Positions 32,486 through 40,300 of a stretch of DNA of 53,333 nt are shown in pieces. Each line of letters begins with the position of its first letter. Position 1 is the first letter of the stretch. Origin of the DNA: Anaerolineae bacterium (GTDB lineage: Bacteria > Chloroflexota > Anaerolineae > Fen-1058); the NCBI GenBank assembly GCA_003154115.1, contig PMCF01000293.1, forward strand, positions 7,994-61,326. Reading direction: 5' to 3'. Below the pieces are notes generated by a model, which had not been told where the DNA came from, did no database searches, and was given only the letters and a program-made list of their open reading frames with translations. Made by a program: the position numbers and the translations under genes.

Positions 32486-32787
32486 GGTTCTTCCTCACCG
32501 CCAAAAGAAGCCAACCAATCCAGAGAGCGTTCTTTCTCGACGATGCCGTAGACAATAACTTTCTGCGTATCTTCCGCTACGTCATAATACACTCTGACGT
32601 TGTCGACCCGCAAACGAAATGGCGGACGTGTTCCTGGTCGCAAACGCTTGAGGCGGCTTTTGCTGTGGCGCATTGGCTCTTGAGTCAAGTGTACCTCAAT
32701 CGCTTCGAGAATACGAACTTGATCTCCTTTGCGAAAGGATTTCAAGTCATCCCAAACACTTCGCGCAAATTCGACTGTATAAGCCAT
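32482..32787 (-). CDS. RelE/ParE-superfamily toxin
   Basis: 101 residues: YTVEFARSVWDDLKSFRKGD, then RLKRLRPGTRPPFRLRVDNV and RVYYDVAEDTQKVIVYGIVE. The order of elements (FARSVWDDLKSF helix, LRPG turn, RLRxxxxRVYYDV strands, VxVYGIxEKE end) is that of RelE/ParE toxins. Members cut ribosome-bound mRNA or poison gyrase; the Arg/Tyr content fits a RelE-like fold, but the target cannot be settled. It follows xseA by 15 bp and is translationally coupled to its antitoxin. Confidence 0.85.
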   Translation of the reverse strand: MAYTVEFARSVWDDLKSFRKGDQVRILEAIEVHLTQEPMRHSKSRLKRLRPGTRPPFRLRVDNVRVYYDVAEDTQKVIVYGIVEKERSLDWLASFGGEEEP

Positions 32788-32802
32788 GTGGGGTTGCTCT
32801 TA

Positions 32803-34044
32803 TTATGGCTGCGCCTTGGCGCTGAACTCGCCGTCACTCACACGAATCACCAATCGTTCATCCGCCGTCACCTGCGCCACACTGCGCACCACTTCGCCCG
32901 ATGATTCGATCCGCACCACGGCATAACCCCGCGCCAACACGTTGAGAGGATTGTACGCCGTCACCTGCGCGCTCAAACTCTTCGCTCGTTCACGGCGTAA
33001 TACAAGGCCGTGCAGCATGGCATCTTGCATCTTGCTACTTGCATCGTCCAAGCGCTGCCGGGCATTCGCCAACTTCACGCGCGGCGAGAGATGCGTTAAC
33101 GCCCGTTCGTTGAGCTGCACCCGCAGGCGAGATTGCCGAATCCGATCGGACAGGATCGCATCCAGCGTTGCGGCGTAATCGCTCAGCGTCGAACGGACTT
33201 CGTCCTGATCGGGCGTGATGAGTTCCGCCGCGGCACTGGGTGTGGGGGCGCGCAGATCGGCCACAAAATCGGCGATGGTGAAATCGACCTCGTGGCCCAC
33301 GCCCGAAATCGTCGGCACCGGCGAGCGAGCGATAGTACGCGCCACGCCTTCATCGTTGAAGCACCACAAATCCTCGATCGAGCCGCCGCCGCGCGCGATG
33401 ATGATCGCCTCGAGGCGCTGCCCTGAGCCTGTCGAAGGGTCGTCACGTCGATACAGCCGCTCCAATGCCGCGCTGATCTTCGGCGGAGCATCGTCGCCTT
33501 GCACGGGTGTGGGCGAGAGTACCACGCGCAGCAGCGGCCAGCGTCGTCGAATGATGTTGAGCATGTCCTGCAAGGCCGCGCCCGTGGGCGAGGTGACGAT
33601 ACCGATGGCATGCACCACCGTGGGCAGCGCGCGTTTTCGATCGGGTTCAAAGAGGCCCTCGGCCTGTAGTTGCGCCTTCAGGCGCTCAAACTGCTGATAG
33701 AGATCGCCCACGCCCGCCGTTTGAATCGCATCGACGTAGAGTTGATAGACACCCTGCGTTTCATACACGCTGATCTTGCCGTGCGCGAGGATGGCATCGC
33801 CTTCGTGCAGACGCCGCACGTTGGGCGTGACGGAGGTGCGCCACATGGCGCACTTGATGGCCGCGCCGCTGTCTTTGAGCGTGAAGTAGACGTGCCCGCT
33901 CGACGGGCGGCTGAGGTTGCTGATCTCGCCCTGCACCCAGATGTCCTGCAGGCGATAGTCCACCTCGAACATCTGGCGGATGTAGCGCGTCAGTTCGCTG
34001 ACGGTGATGGATTCCGGTTGCTGTGTGAAGAGGCTGTATTGCAT
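32803..34044 (-). CDS. xseA: Exodeoxyribonuclease VII large subunit
   Basis: 413 residues. The N-terminal OB fold (ITVSELTRYIRQMFEVDYRL, VQGEISNLSRPSSGHVYFTL, IKCAMWR) is followed by the catalytic region (VVHAIGIVTSPTGAALQDML, then AIIIARGGGSIEDLWCFNDE, PTISGVGHEVDFTIADFVAD, APTPSAAAELI). All family motifs are present. Just before the RGGGS motif it carries DDPSTGSGQRLE, encoded by a palindromic repeat (33421-33439) that has entered the frame as a surface loop. ATG 34044 has a promoter 6 bp upstream and no ribosome site, so it is probably leaderless. It removes single-stranded DNA ends together with XseB. Confidence 0.95.
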   Translation of the reverse strand: MQYSLFTQQPESITVSELTRYIRQMFEVDYRLQDIWVQGEISNLSRPSSGHVYFTLKDSGAAIKCAMWRTSVTPNVRRLHEGDAILAHGKISVYETQGVYQLYVDAIQTAGVGDLYQQFERLKAQLQAEGLFEPDRKRALPTVVHAIGIVTSPTGAALQDMLNIIRRRWPLLRVVLSPTPVQGDDAPPKISAALERLYRRDDPSTGSGQRLEAIIIARGGGSIEDLWCFNDEGVARTIARSPVPTISGVGHEVDFTIADFVADLRAPTPSAAAELITPDQDEVRSTLSDYAATLDAILSDRIRQSRLRVQLNERALTHLSPRVKLANARQRLDDASSKMQDAMLHGLVLRRERAKSLSAQVTAYNPLNVLARGYAVVRIESSGEVVRSVAQVTADERLVIRVSDGEFSAKAQP

Positions 34045-34050
34045 GGGGAG

Positions 34051-34079
34051 ATTGTAGACCGATTCCGGGAGAGATGCAA
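34051..34079 (-). promoter_or_regulatory. xseA promoter (leaderless)
   Basis: On the minus strand, TTGCAT (34079-34074), a 17-bp spacer and TACAAT (34056-34051) end 6 bp before the xseA ATG. The transcription start would fall on the ATG. Confidence 0.7.
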
Positions 34080-34104
34080 CGCAGGCTGAACGGTCAAGTA
34101 TCAT

Positions 34105-34133
34105 TTGCGATGGGCTGGTGCGCGCAGTATAAT
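34105..34133 (+). promoter_or_regulatory. Promoter of the DUF433/PIN-like pair
   Basis: TTGCGA (34105-34110), a 17-bp spacer and a perfect TATAAT (34128-34133) lie 22 bp upstream of the DUF433 start. The promoter is divergent from the xseA promoter; the two -35 boxes are about 25 bp apart, so one bound antitoxin could affect both. Confidence 0.75.
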
Positions 34134-34155
34134 CCTTGTAGAAAGCGAGGCAAGC

Positions 34156-34470
34156 ATGAGCACCTACGTTAGAAAGCGGGATGGCGTTTACCGAATCGCA
34201 CGGACGCGCGTGGCGCTGGATTCAGTGATCTATGCGTTCCTGGACGGGCAATCGGCAGAAAGCATTGCGCAGTCTTTTCCAGCGTTGACGCTGGAGCAGG
34301 TCTATGGCGCCATTGCCTATTATCTGGCACAGCGCGATGACGTCGACGCCTATCTCAAGGTGCGCCAGGCTGAATTTGAGACGCAACGCCAGCAAGCACG
34401 GCAACGCGACCCCATGTTTTATCAGAAGTTGGCCGACGCTCGCGCTCACATGACGGTGCCAGCCAGATGA
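34156..34470 (+). CDS. DUF433 antitoxin-like protein
   Basis: 104 residues. GVYRIARTRVALDSVIYAFL then DGQSAESIAQSFPALTLEQV YGAIAYYLAQRDDVDAYL is the DUF433 pattern (a helix-turn-helix of the form SxExIAxxFPxLTLEQVxxAIAYYL). DUF433 proteins are the DNA-binding antitoxin partners of DUF5615 PIN-like proteins, which is what the next gene encodes. The stop overlaps that gene's start by 4 bp (ATGA). ATG 34156 fits the promoter and a weak GAGG ribosome site. Confidence 0.85.
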   Translation: MSTYVRKRDGVYRIARTRVALDSVIYAFLDGQSAESIAQSFPALTLEQVYGAIAYYLAQRDDVDAYLKVRQAEFETQRQQARQRDPMFYQKLADARAHMTVPAR

Positions 34471-34817
34471 AAGTCCGCTTTCAGGCTGACGCTGATCTGA
34501 ACCAGATTATTGTGTCGGCCGTCGTGCGCCGGGTGATGGAAATCGACTTTCGCACTGCCACTGCGGCGCGTCTGGCGGGCGTTCGTGATCCGGAAGTTCT
34601 CGCGCGAGCGGCGCGAGATGGCCGTTTGCTGGTGACACATGATCAATCCACGATGCCGCAACATTTCGCGGCTTTCATCGCCCAACAGGATTCTCCCGGC
34701 GTGCTCATTGTGCCGCGTCATCATCCTCTCAACCAGATCGTCAACGACATTATCCTGATCTGGACAGCGACTGAGGCTGAAGAGTGGTTAAATCGCATCG
34801 CTTATTTGCCGCTGTAA
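34467..34817 (+). CDS. DUF5615 PIN-like toxin
   Basis: 116 residues. It starts MKVRFQADADLNQIIVSAVV and continues VRDPEVLARAARDGRLLVTH then DQSTMPQHF. This is the DUF5615 PIN-like pattern: an early acidic residue in the ADADL strand, a helix with DxEVLARA, then the VTHDxxTM segment that completes the acidic metal site. Members are putative RNases. It is coupled to the DUF433 gene by ATGA overlap and forms the second toxin-antitoxin-like pair within 3 kb. Confidence 0.83.
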   Translation: MKVRFQADADLNQIIVSAVVRRVMEIDFRTATAARLAGVRDPEVLARAARDGRLLVTHDQSTMPQHFAAFIAQQDSPGVLIVPRHHPLNQIVNDIILIWTATEAEEWLNRIAYLPL

Positions 34818-34898
34818 TTGTCTCGACGTCACGAGCGAAACGATAATGCATTACAACACCGGATTGAGAATGGAACGAATTGTTGCTATCGCAATCCG

Positions 34899-36206
34899 TT
34901 ATTTTAGCCTTTTATCCCGTGTGATCTGGATTGCGCGTTGCTCTACTGGATTCAGCAAATACCAACCAAACAGGCTTTGATCAGCGCAGGCAATATGGAA
35001 TCTACCTATGGCCCATTGGCTGGAAATCCATATCGGGCCCGAAACTAGAAGCATATAATTCCCCATTGGCCCTGACGGAACTCCCGCAAAAGAATCCGGC
35101 GACAAAGCTTGCACCGATTTGAGATCGGGTGCTAATACCAAGAATTCAGCAACAGAGCTAGGCACACAACCGTCACCAAAGCCGTGCCCATGAACCGCAA
35201 GCAAACGCACATCGGCTGAAGGTAGTAGTTCATCATATCGAAAACCGCCAAGTCCTATCAGCTGCGTTGGGTTTTCTCCATTCGCATCCATAATCCAAAG
35301 ACTGGATTTATCCGTGAAGCGAACATCACCATGTTTATCCAGCAACGAGTAAATCACATGTTGACCATCCGGCAGCCAGACGAAACTGCCAACTGTCGTC
35401 ATGGACGGTAACGTTTCTGTTGGTACCAATGTATGTATGGTCAGCGCTTTGTCGATCCACGCCAGCCCACCACCCTCGGTAATATACGCTGCGCCTCCGC
35501 CCGGCCGATAACGCGGTGAGTATGCGCCACGGGTGAATTCGCGACGCGCCCGGCTATCTACTTCGATCTCAATCAAGGCATGTTCTACGCCCTCGCTAAA
35601 CAGCACCTTCTGGCTGTCGGCTGACCAATCAGGAATGCTGCGCGGCTGTTCGCTGTTAGTTAAATTCCACGCTCGCGTGCCATCAACGGTGATGACTCGC
35701 ACATTATAGTTGCCCTCATACACGCCGTTGCCTGCGCGTCGATTGAGTATTGGTACATTAGCCGAAGACGCTGCACGAAAAGCAATGCGCCGTCGATCGG
35801 GTGAGAGACGCGGATCGCGGTTCCACTCGGCAGTAGTCAATTGCCGATAGTATGTACCATCGATGCTCATCACCGCAATGTCGCCCACGGCCTGAGCTGG
35901 GCCACTCGTTTGCAGCACGATAAGCGTATCCGGCGCGGCACCCACGGTGGCCCAAAACTCCGGCGCAATCGTAGGCAAAGGTGGAGGTGTTGAAGTTGAA
36001 GTAGGCGAGGGGCGCGGCGTAGGCGTCGGCCTTGTGGCCGAAGGAGTCAGCGTGAACGTCGCCGGCTTCGTCGGGCGCTGCACGAGTCCAATATTGCCGG
36101 GATTCGGCGATTTCGTCGACTGCGCTGTCGGCGTCGCCGTCTCACAACCGGCAATCATCAGCACAACAAACAGTAAGATGCCATTGGCTATCCAACGTCG
36201 TATCAT
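34899..36206 (-). CDS. Lipoprotein with beta-propeller domain
   Basis: 435 residues. The N-terminus MIRRWIANGILLFVVLMIAG then C carries a lipobox (MIAGC), so it is a membrane-anchored lipoprotein. A long Thr/Pro-rich stalk follows (TPTPRPSPTSTSTPPPLPT). The body has TolB-like propeller strands (RDPRLSPDRRRIAFRA; PDWSADSQKVLFSEG; FVWLPDGQHVIYSL). A close relative in layout is the gene at 17024-18229. The third of four ATG codons is chosen because AAGGA lies six bases before it. It probably binds a protein or polysaccharide on the cell surface. Confidence 0.8.
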   Translation of the reverse strand: MIRRWIANGILLFVVLMIAGCETATPTAQSTKSPNPGNIGLVQRPTKPATFTLTPSATRPTPTPRPSPTSTSTPPPLPTIAPEFWATVGAAPDTLIVLQTSGPAQAVGDIAVMSIDGTYYRQLTTAEWNRDPRLSPDRRRIAFRAASSANVPILNRRAGNGVYEGNYNVRVITVDGTRAWNLTNSEQPRSIPDWSADSQKVLFSEGVEHALIEIEVDSRARREFTRGAYSPRYRPGGGAAYITEGGGLAWIDKALTIHTLVPTETLPSMTTVGSFVWLPDGQHVIYSLLDKHGDVRFTDKSSLWIMDANGENPTQLIGLGGFRYDELLPSADVRLLAVHGHGFGDGCVPSSVAEFLVLAPDLKSVQALSPDSFAGVPSGPMGNYMLLVSGPIWISSQWAIGRFHIACADQSLFGWYLLNPVEQRAIQITRDKRLK

Positions 36207-36247
36207 CATCATTCCTTGATCGATCATTTCAGTCAGCGCCCGGCGGG

Positions 36248-36293
36248 TCAAAACAAAACGGGGAAGAGACGACACCGCTATCTCTTCCCCGTT
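36248..36293 (-). terminator. Intrinsic terminator
   Basis: On the minus strand a 13-bp perfect stem (AACGGGGAAGAGA with TCTCTTCCCCGTT) and an 11-nt loop is followed by TTTTGTTTT. It ends the decayed DUF4349-like unit and lies just upstream of the lipoprotein gene. Confidence 0.85.
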
Positions 36294-36328
36294 GCACACT
36301 TTACCACAGCTAATGCGACTTGACCACC

Positions 36329-36650
36329 TTACTTGCTTTCGGTAGTCGAGGTCGGAACCGGCTTACCGGTCTTCTTCTTGCGCCACTTAAAGTACGCAAT
36401 CGCCGCCACGATGATGACCACCGGAATCGCGAACGGCAGCACGACGATGCCCAGCCAGATCAGCATGTCGCCCAGGCCCTGCAGCAAACCGCTCAACGCA
36501 TTCCCCGCGGATTCCACCGTCTTGCCCGGCTGCCAATAAACGGGAATGGGGGTGGGCGTCGGGGTGGAGGATCGGCATCGGCGGCCACGAACTCGGTGAC
36601 GAGTTGGTGCGCGGCGCGGGCCGCCGCCCCGCGGGCAAGTTAAAGGCGCT
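36329..36650 (-). pseudogene. Decayed C-terminus of a DUF4349-like membrane-anchored protein
   Basis: In one frame the minus strand reads TPTPTPIPVYWQPGKTVESA then GNALSGLLQGLGDMLIWLGI, with a final membrane helix VVLPFAIPVVIIVAAIAYFK and a KKKTG tail ending at 36329. This is the anchor end of DUF4349-type proteins (QPGKTVxxAxxxL then a TM helix). Upstream, another frame reads HQLVTEFVAADADP, so a frameshift separates the pieces, and the DUF4349 domain itself is missing. A terminator still follows. A short remaining gene of 62 residues starting at 36517 is possible. Confidence 0.5.
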
Positions 36651-36703
36651 GTGGTTCACTGGTGAACCGTGCCTGAAAAATCTACTGGCCAACTTCAGAG
36701 TCT

Positions 36704-37771
36704 TTAATGAGATAGGAGAGCAGCGTGTTGGTTCTGGTTATGCCGTCGGCGCATGACATTCAACACGCGCGGCATGACTTGCGTGTACAACCCGTAGCCC
36801 GAGCGCGACACCACAAAATCGTACGCGCCGACATGCGGTGCGAATTCCGCGCCCAGCCCTTCTTTGAATTTATACACGCCCCACATCGAATCACTCTCGT
36901 TCAATTCATCCGGCGCGCCCCACAGATCGTAAACGACGCAGCCGCGCGCCTTGGCCCAGCGCATGGCCTCCCACTGCAAGAGGTGATTGGGCATCTTGTC
37001 GCGGTGCGCGTTGCGCGACATGCCGTACATATACCACGCGCGATCGGCAAAGCGAAACACGATGAGGCTCGCTACCGCTTCCTGATCGACCTCGGCGATG
37101 AGGGGGTGAGCTAAATCCGATCGGATGAAGCTGCCCCACGCGTCGCGATAATAGTCGAGCGGGCGGATGATGAAGCCGTCGCGTTGCGCGGTCTCGGCAT
37201 ACATCGCATACAGGAGTTCGAGGTCGCCGAGATCACCCGATCGGATGGTGACGCCCTTCTTTTGGGCCAGCCGCACATTGTAACGCGTCTTGGGCTTCAT
37301 CGCCGCCAGCAGTTCTTCTTCGCTGCGCGTGAGATCGAGCAGCATGGTGTTGCGGAATTGAATCTGTTCGGCCGAATAGCGCCAGCCCCGATCGAGCAGC
37401 AGGGATCGATCGGCTTGGCTGAGATCCGGGTCGATCTTGATGAAGAGGGCTCGATCGCGGCGGGCCACCTGCACCAGCTCACCCAGGACCCGATCGACCA
37501 ACGTCCCGTTGGCGTAATCCAGCGCGGGGCCTTTAGGGACATAGAGGATGTTTAGCTTTAACGGCGAGAAGGTCCACCGCACTAACGTGCGCCGCAACAC
37601 GAGCGCGGCGGCGTTAACAGCACCGTTCTCTTCATTGATGAAATAGCGCGGCGACCAGCCCCAACGATTTTTGAACTGTCCCCACTCCCACGATTGCAGA
37701 ATGTGGCGGTAGGGCAGGGTGGCCAACGCGGTGTTCCAGTGAATTGGATCGGTAACAAGTTTCAAGGTCAT
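36704..37771 (-). CDS. FemAB-family aminoacyltransferase (peptidoglycan bridge formation type)
   Basis: 355 residues of two tandem GNAT-like folds. HILQSWEWGQFKNRWGWSPR is the typical Q(S/T)xEWGxFK start motif of FemX/FemAB proteins. LNILYVPKGPALDY, then FRNTMLLDLTRSEEELLAAM KPKTRYNVRLAQKKGV (the KxRYNxRxAxKxGV motif) and ARGCVVYDLWGAPDE (YDxxGxP) complete the family set. Members add amino acids from aminoacyl-tRNA to lipid II stem peptides. With murJ 5 kb away this supports an active peptidoglycan pathway. ATG 37771 is preferred over TTG 37783. Confidence 0.9.
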   Translation of the reverse strand: MTLKLVTDPIHWNTALATLPYRHILQSWEWGQFKNRWGWSPRYFINEENGAVNAAALVLRRTLVRWTFSPLKLNILYVPKGPALDYANGTLVDRVLGELVQVARRDRALFIKIDPDLSQADRSLLLDRGWRYSAEQIQFRNTMLLDLTRSEEELLAAMKPKTRYNVRLAQKKGVTIRSGDLGDLELLYAMYAETAQRDGFIIRPLDYYRDAWGSFIRSDLAHPLIAEVDQEAVASLIVFRFADRAWYMYGMSRNAHRDKMPNHLLQWEAMRWAKARGCVVYDLWGAPDELNESDSMWGVYKFKEGLGAEFAPHVGAYDFVVSRSGYGLYTQVMPRVLNVMRRRHNQNQHAALLSH

Positions 37772-37882
37772 GATATTGGGCAAATCTCACAAGCCGAACG
37801 AGTTTTTACATTGCGCCGCTTATTACTTGGTGGTAGAATTTTTCTCAACCAAGCACACAGCGTTAATTTTTCTGATGAATCT

Positions 37883-37911
37883 TTGTGTTTCAGTTCGGTG
37901 TGTGTTATTAT
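37883..37911 (+). promoter_or_regulatory. Putative promoter of the nuo operon
   Basis: TTGTGT (37883-37888), a 17-bp spacer and TATTAT (37906-37911) lie about 70 bp upstream of nuoA. The call is by eye; both boxes are imperfect. Confidence 0.45.
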
Positions 37912-37983
37912 ACCTCCGCACTTGCGAGTATCTTCACCTGTAAATCTAGCCAGTTTGATATCAGTCAGGGAGGTCATCCTGCT

Positions 37984-38340
37984 ATGGATGGATGGGCGTT
38001 TGTCGGCATTTTTGTCGTCGTAGGCGCAGCGTTACTATCGGTGCCACTGATCCTCGCGGCACTGTTGGCCCCCAGAAAACCCAATCCGATCAAGTCGGAA
38101 ACATATGAGTGCGGGATCGAGACGTATGGCGATACGCGGGTGCAGTTCAAGGCCCAGTACTACGTCTACGCGCTGATGTTTGCGATCTTCGATATTGAAA
38201 CGATCTTCTTGTTGCCGTGGGCGATCGCGTACCAGGGCTTCCGCACCATTTTCCCGCTGTTGGAAATGATTGTGTTCATCCTGATCCTGGTGGGCGGTCT
38301 AGCGTATGCCTGGCGCAAGGGAGCCCTTGAATGGCTCTAA
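37984..38340 (+). CDS. nuoA: NADH-quinone oxidoreductase subunit A
   Basis: 118 residues with three membrane helices. The conserved loop KPNPIKSETYECGIETYGDT RVQFKAQYYVYALMFAIFDI ET is diagnostic for NuoA (YECG, then the FDIET acidic cluster). GGGAGGTC nine bases upstream supports ATG 37984. It lies at the membrane-peripheral arm joint near the quinone channel. Its usual neighbours nuoB, nuoC and nuoD are absent; nuoH follows directly. Confidence 0.96.
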   Translation: MDGWAFVGIFVVVGAALLSVPLILAALLAPRKPNPIKSETYECGIETYGDTRVQFKAQYYVYALMFAIFDIETIFLLPWAIAYQGFRTIFPLLEMIVFILILVGGLAYAWRKGALEWL

Positions 38341-38412
38341 ACCTCGGGCAGTAAGCCCAACAAGCCCCGTACCCGGAATTTGGGTCGGGGCCTTTGTTGT
38401 GGGGGAATGAGT

Positions 38413-39699
38413 ATGCCACAGATACCGGGTAACGATATTCTCATTGCATTGGCCACCTGGCTGCGCCAGTGGTTGCTGACGATCGGCCTCGATCCGGCGT
38501 CCATCGATATCCTCATGGCGGTGATTCGCGCGTTGCTGTTAGGCACGCTGGCGCTGCTGGTCTTCATGTTGATCACCTGGCTGGAGCGCAAGGTCGTGGC
38601 GCGCATCCAAGACCGCATTGGCCCCAATCTGGCCGGACCGTGGGGCCTGCTGCAGCCGATCGCCGACGGCATCAAGGCGATTACGAAGGAAGATACCACA
38701 CCCGACGGCGCAGATGTGACGATCTTCAATGCGTCGCCCATCGTGGCCGGGGTGGCCGCTTTGCTGGTGTATGCCGTCATCCCATTTGGTCCCAATCCCG
38801 GCGGCGATTGTGCCGGCACGCCGTGCGGGCCACTAACCGGCACCGATATGAGCATCGGGTTGTTCTACATCTTGGCGGTCGGCGCGGTGTCGCTGATCGC
38901 CGTTTTGATGGCGGGCTGGAGCAGTAACAACAAGTATGCACTGCTGGGCTCGTTCCGCGCGGTGGCCGAGTTGCTGTCCTATGAGGTGCCGCAGGTGTTG
39001 AGCATCACGGCGATGGTCATGATCGCCGGCACGATGAACATGACGCGCCTAGTGGAAGTGCAAAGCGTGCCGTTCATCTTCCCGCTGTTCGTCACGGCGC
39101 TAGTGTTCTTCATCAGCGGTATCGCGGAGTCGGGCCGTTCGCCGTTCGACCTAGTGGAAGCCGAATCGGAAATTGTGGCCGGATATCACATCGAGTATTC
39201 GGGCATGAAGTTCTCGCTGTTCTTCCTGGGCGAGTTCGTGCATGCCTTTGCGGTGTGCGCGGTAGTAACCACCGTTTTTCTTAATGGTTGGGTGGGGCCC
39301 TTCTCCTTTGTGCCGCCATGGATCTGGTTCTTCATCAAGTCATTTGCGGTGTTCTTTGTCATGATGTGGATCAAGTTCACCATGCCGCGCTTCCGCATCG
39401 ATCAGCTGATGGCCTTTAACTGGAAGTTCCTGGTGCCCGTGTCCCTGGTGAATCTGCTGGTGCTGGCCGTGCTCGACACGGTGTTGCGGATGATGGGTCT
39501 GGGACGCGCGGCGAATCCCTGGGTGTGGGGACTGATTTTGTTCGCGGCCAACCTGTTGATGTTGTTCATCGCGCTGTGGGCGCTGGGCCGCGCGGCCCGC
39601 CGGACGCGGTCGACGGAACGGCGCATTGTGGCGCGCATGGACGACGTGACGCCGGCCGCGCCGGTTACGGCGGCGAGTGCGCCGGCGGCGGGTAACTAA
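38413..39699 (+). CDS. nuoH: NADH-quinone oxidoreductase subunit H
   Basis: 428 residues, longer than E. coli NuoH (325) owing to a charged C-terminal tail (about 45 residues) and an internal extension (PNPGGDCAGTPCGPLTG). The family motifs are intact: ERKVVARIQDRIGPNLAGPW GLLQPIADGIKAITKED, ESGRSPFDLVEAESEIVAGY and IEYSGMKFSLFFLGEF. These form the quinone-channel base and the acidic E-channel. ATG 38413 has GGGGG about seven bases upstream; ATG 38407 is the alternative. It directly follows nuoA with a 72-bp gap. Confidence 0.96.
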   Translation: MPQIPGNDILIALATWLRQWLLTIGLDPASIDILMAVIRALLLGTLALLVFMLITWLERKVVARIQDRIGPNLAGPWGLLQPIADGIKAITKEDTTPDGADVTIFNASPIVAGVAALLVYAVIPFGPNPGGDCAGTPCGPLTGTDMSIGLFYILAVGAVSLIAVLMAGWSSNNKYALLGSFRAVAELLSYEVPQVLSITAMVMIAGTMNMTRLVEVQSVPFIFPLFVTALVFFISGIAESGRSPFDLVEAESEIVAGYHIEYSGMKFSLFFLGEFVHAFAVCAVVTTVFLNGWVGPFSFVPPWIWFFIKSFAVFFVMMWIKFTMPRFRIDQLMAFNWKFLVPVSLVNLLVLAVLDTVLRMMGLGRAANPWVWGLILFAANLLMLFIALWALGRAARRTRSTERRIVARMDDVTPAAPVTAASAPAAGN

Positions 39700-39708
39700 C
39701 GAGTAACC

Positions 39709-39746
39709 AGTAACGAGTAACGATAGATTACTTATTACTCGTTACT
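39709..39746. repeat. Heptad-repeat hairpin between nuoH and nuoJ
   Basis: AGTAACGAGTAA (39709-39720) pairs perfectly with TTACTCGTTACT (39735-39746) around a 14-nt loop. It fills most of the 65-bp gap between nuoH and nuoJ, and the flanks carry further GAGTAAC-like units. Confidence 0.85.
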
Positions 39747-39764
39747 CATTACAGTTGATGAGTA

Positions 39765-40295
39765 ATGACTATGACTTTGACACACATCATCTTCATCGTG
39801 TTTGCGGCCATCACGTTGCTGAGCGCTTTGTTTTGCGTGACGACGCGCAATATGTTCCACGCGGCGTTGTATCTGGTGATCAGCCTGTTCGGCGTGGCGG
39901 CGACGTTCGCCATGCTGGACGCGAGTTTCCTTGCGGCGGCGCAGCTGATCGTGTATGTGGGCGCGGTGGCGATTCTGATCATCTTCGCCGTGATGTTGAC
40001 GCGCGGCGGCGCTGGTTCGCTGCCGGCCAAGCAGCAGTTCAACACGCAAGCCGGGTTGGCCGCCGTGGTCACGGTGGTGACGTTGTTCATCCTGCTGCGT
40101 GTGGTGCCGTTCTTCAATTATCCAGTTCAAGTTGCCGCTGTGCCGATCGATATTGTCGAGCAGCTCGGGCAGGCGCTCGTCGGCGATTTTGTGCTGCCGT
40201 TTGAGGTGGCCTCGGTGCTGCTGCTGGCCGCCTTGATTGGCGCGATTTACATCGCGCGCGAACGCCGCAAGGGCGAAGAAGTGGAGGAGGGCTAA
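39765..40295 (+). CDS. nuoJ: NADH-quinone oxidoreductase subunit J
   Basis: 176 residues and five membrane helices. TRNMFHAALYLVISLFGVAA, then FAMLDASFLAAAQLIVYVGA and VAILIIFAVML form the NuoJ core, including the LIVYVGA(V/I)xIL motif that contains the pi-bulge helix. It ends EVASVLLLAALIGAIYIARE and a charged tail. The C-terminus contains the ribosome site of nuoK (GGAGGAGGG), so the two are coupled. nuoI, which normally lies between H and J, is absent. Confidence 0.96.
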   Translation: MTMTLTHIIFIVFAAITLLSALFCVTTRNMFHAALYLVISLFGVAATFAMLDASFLAAAQLIVYVGAVAILIIFAVMLTRGGAGSLPAKQQFNTQAGLAAVVTVVTLFILLRVVPFFNYPVQVAAVPIDIVEQLGQALVGDFVLPFEVASVLLLAALIGAIYIARERRKGEEVEEG

Positions 40296-40300
40296 GCGGT

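Noticed and set aside
39735-40130. Long reverse-strand frames across the nuo and atp genes
   Set aside because: They are His/Arg/Gln-rich shadows of high-G+C membrane protein genes in other frames, without ribosome sites or family motifs.
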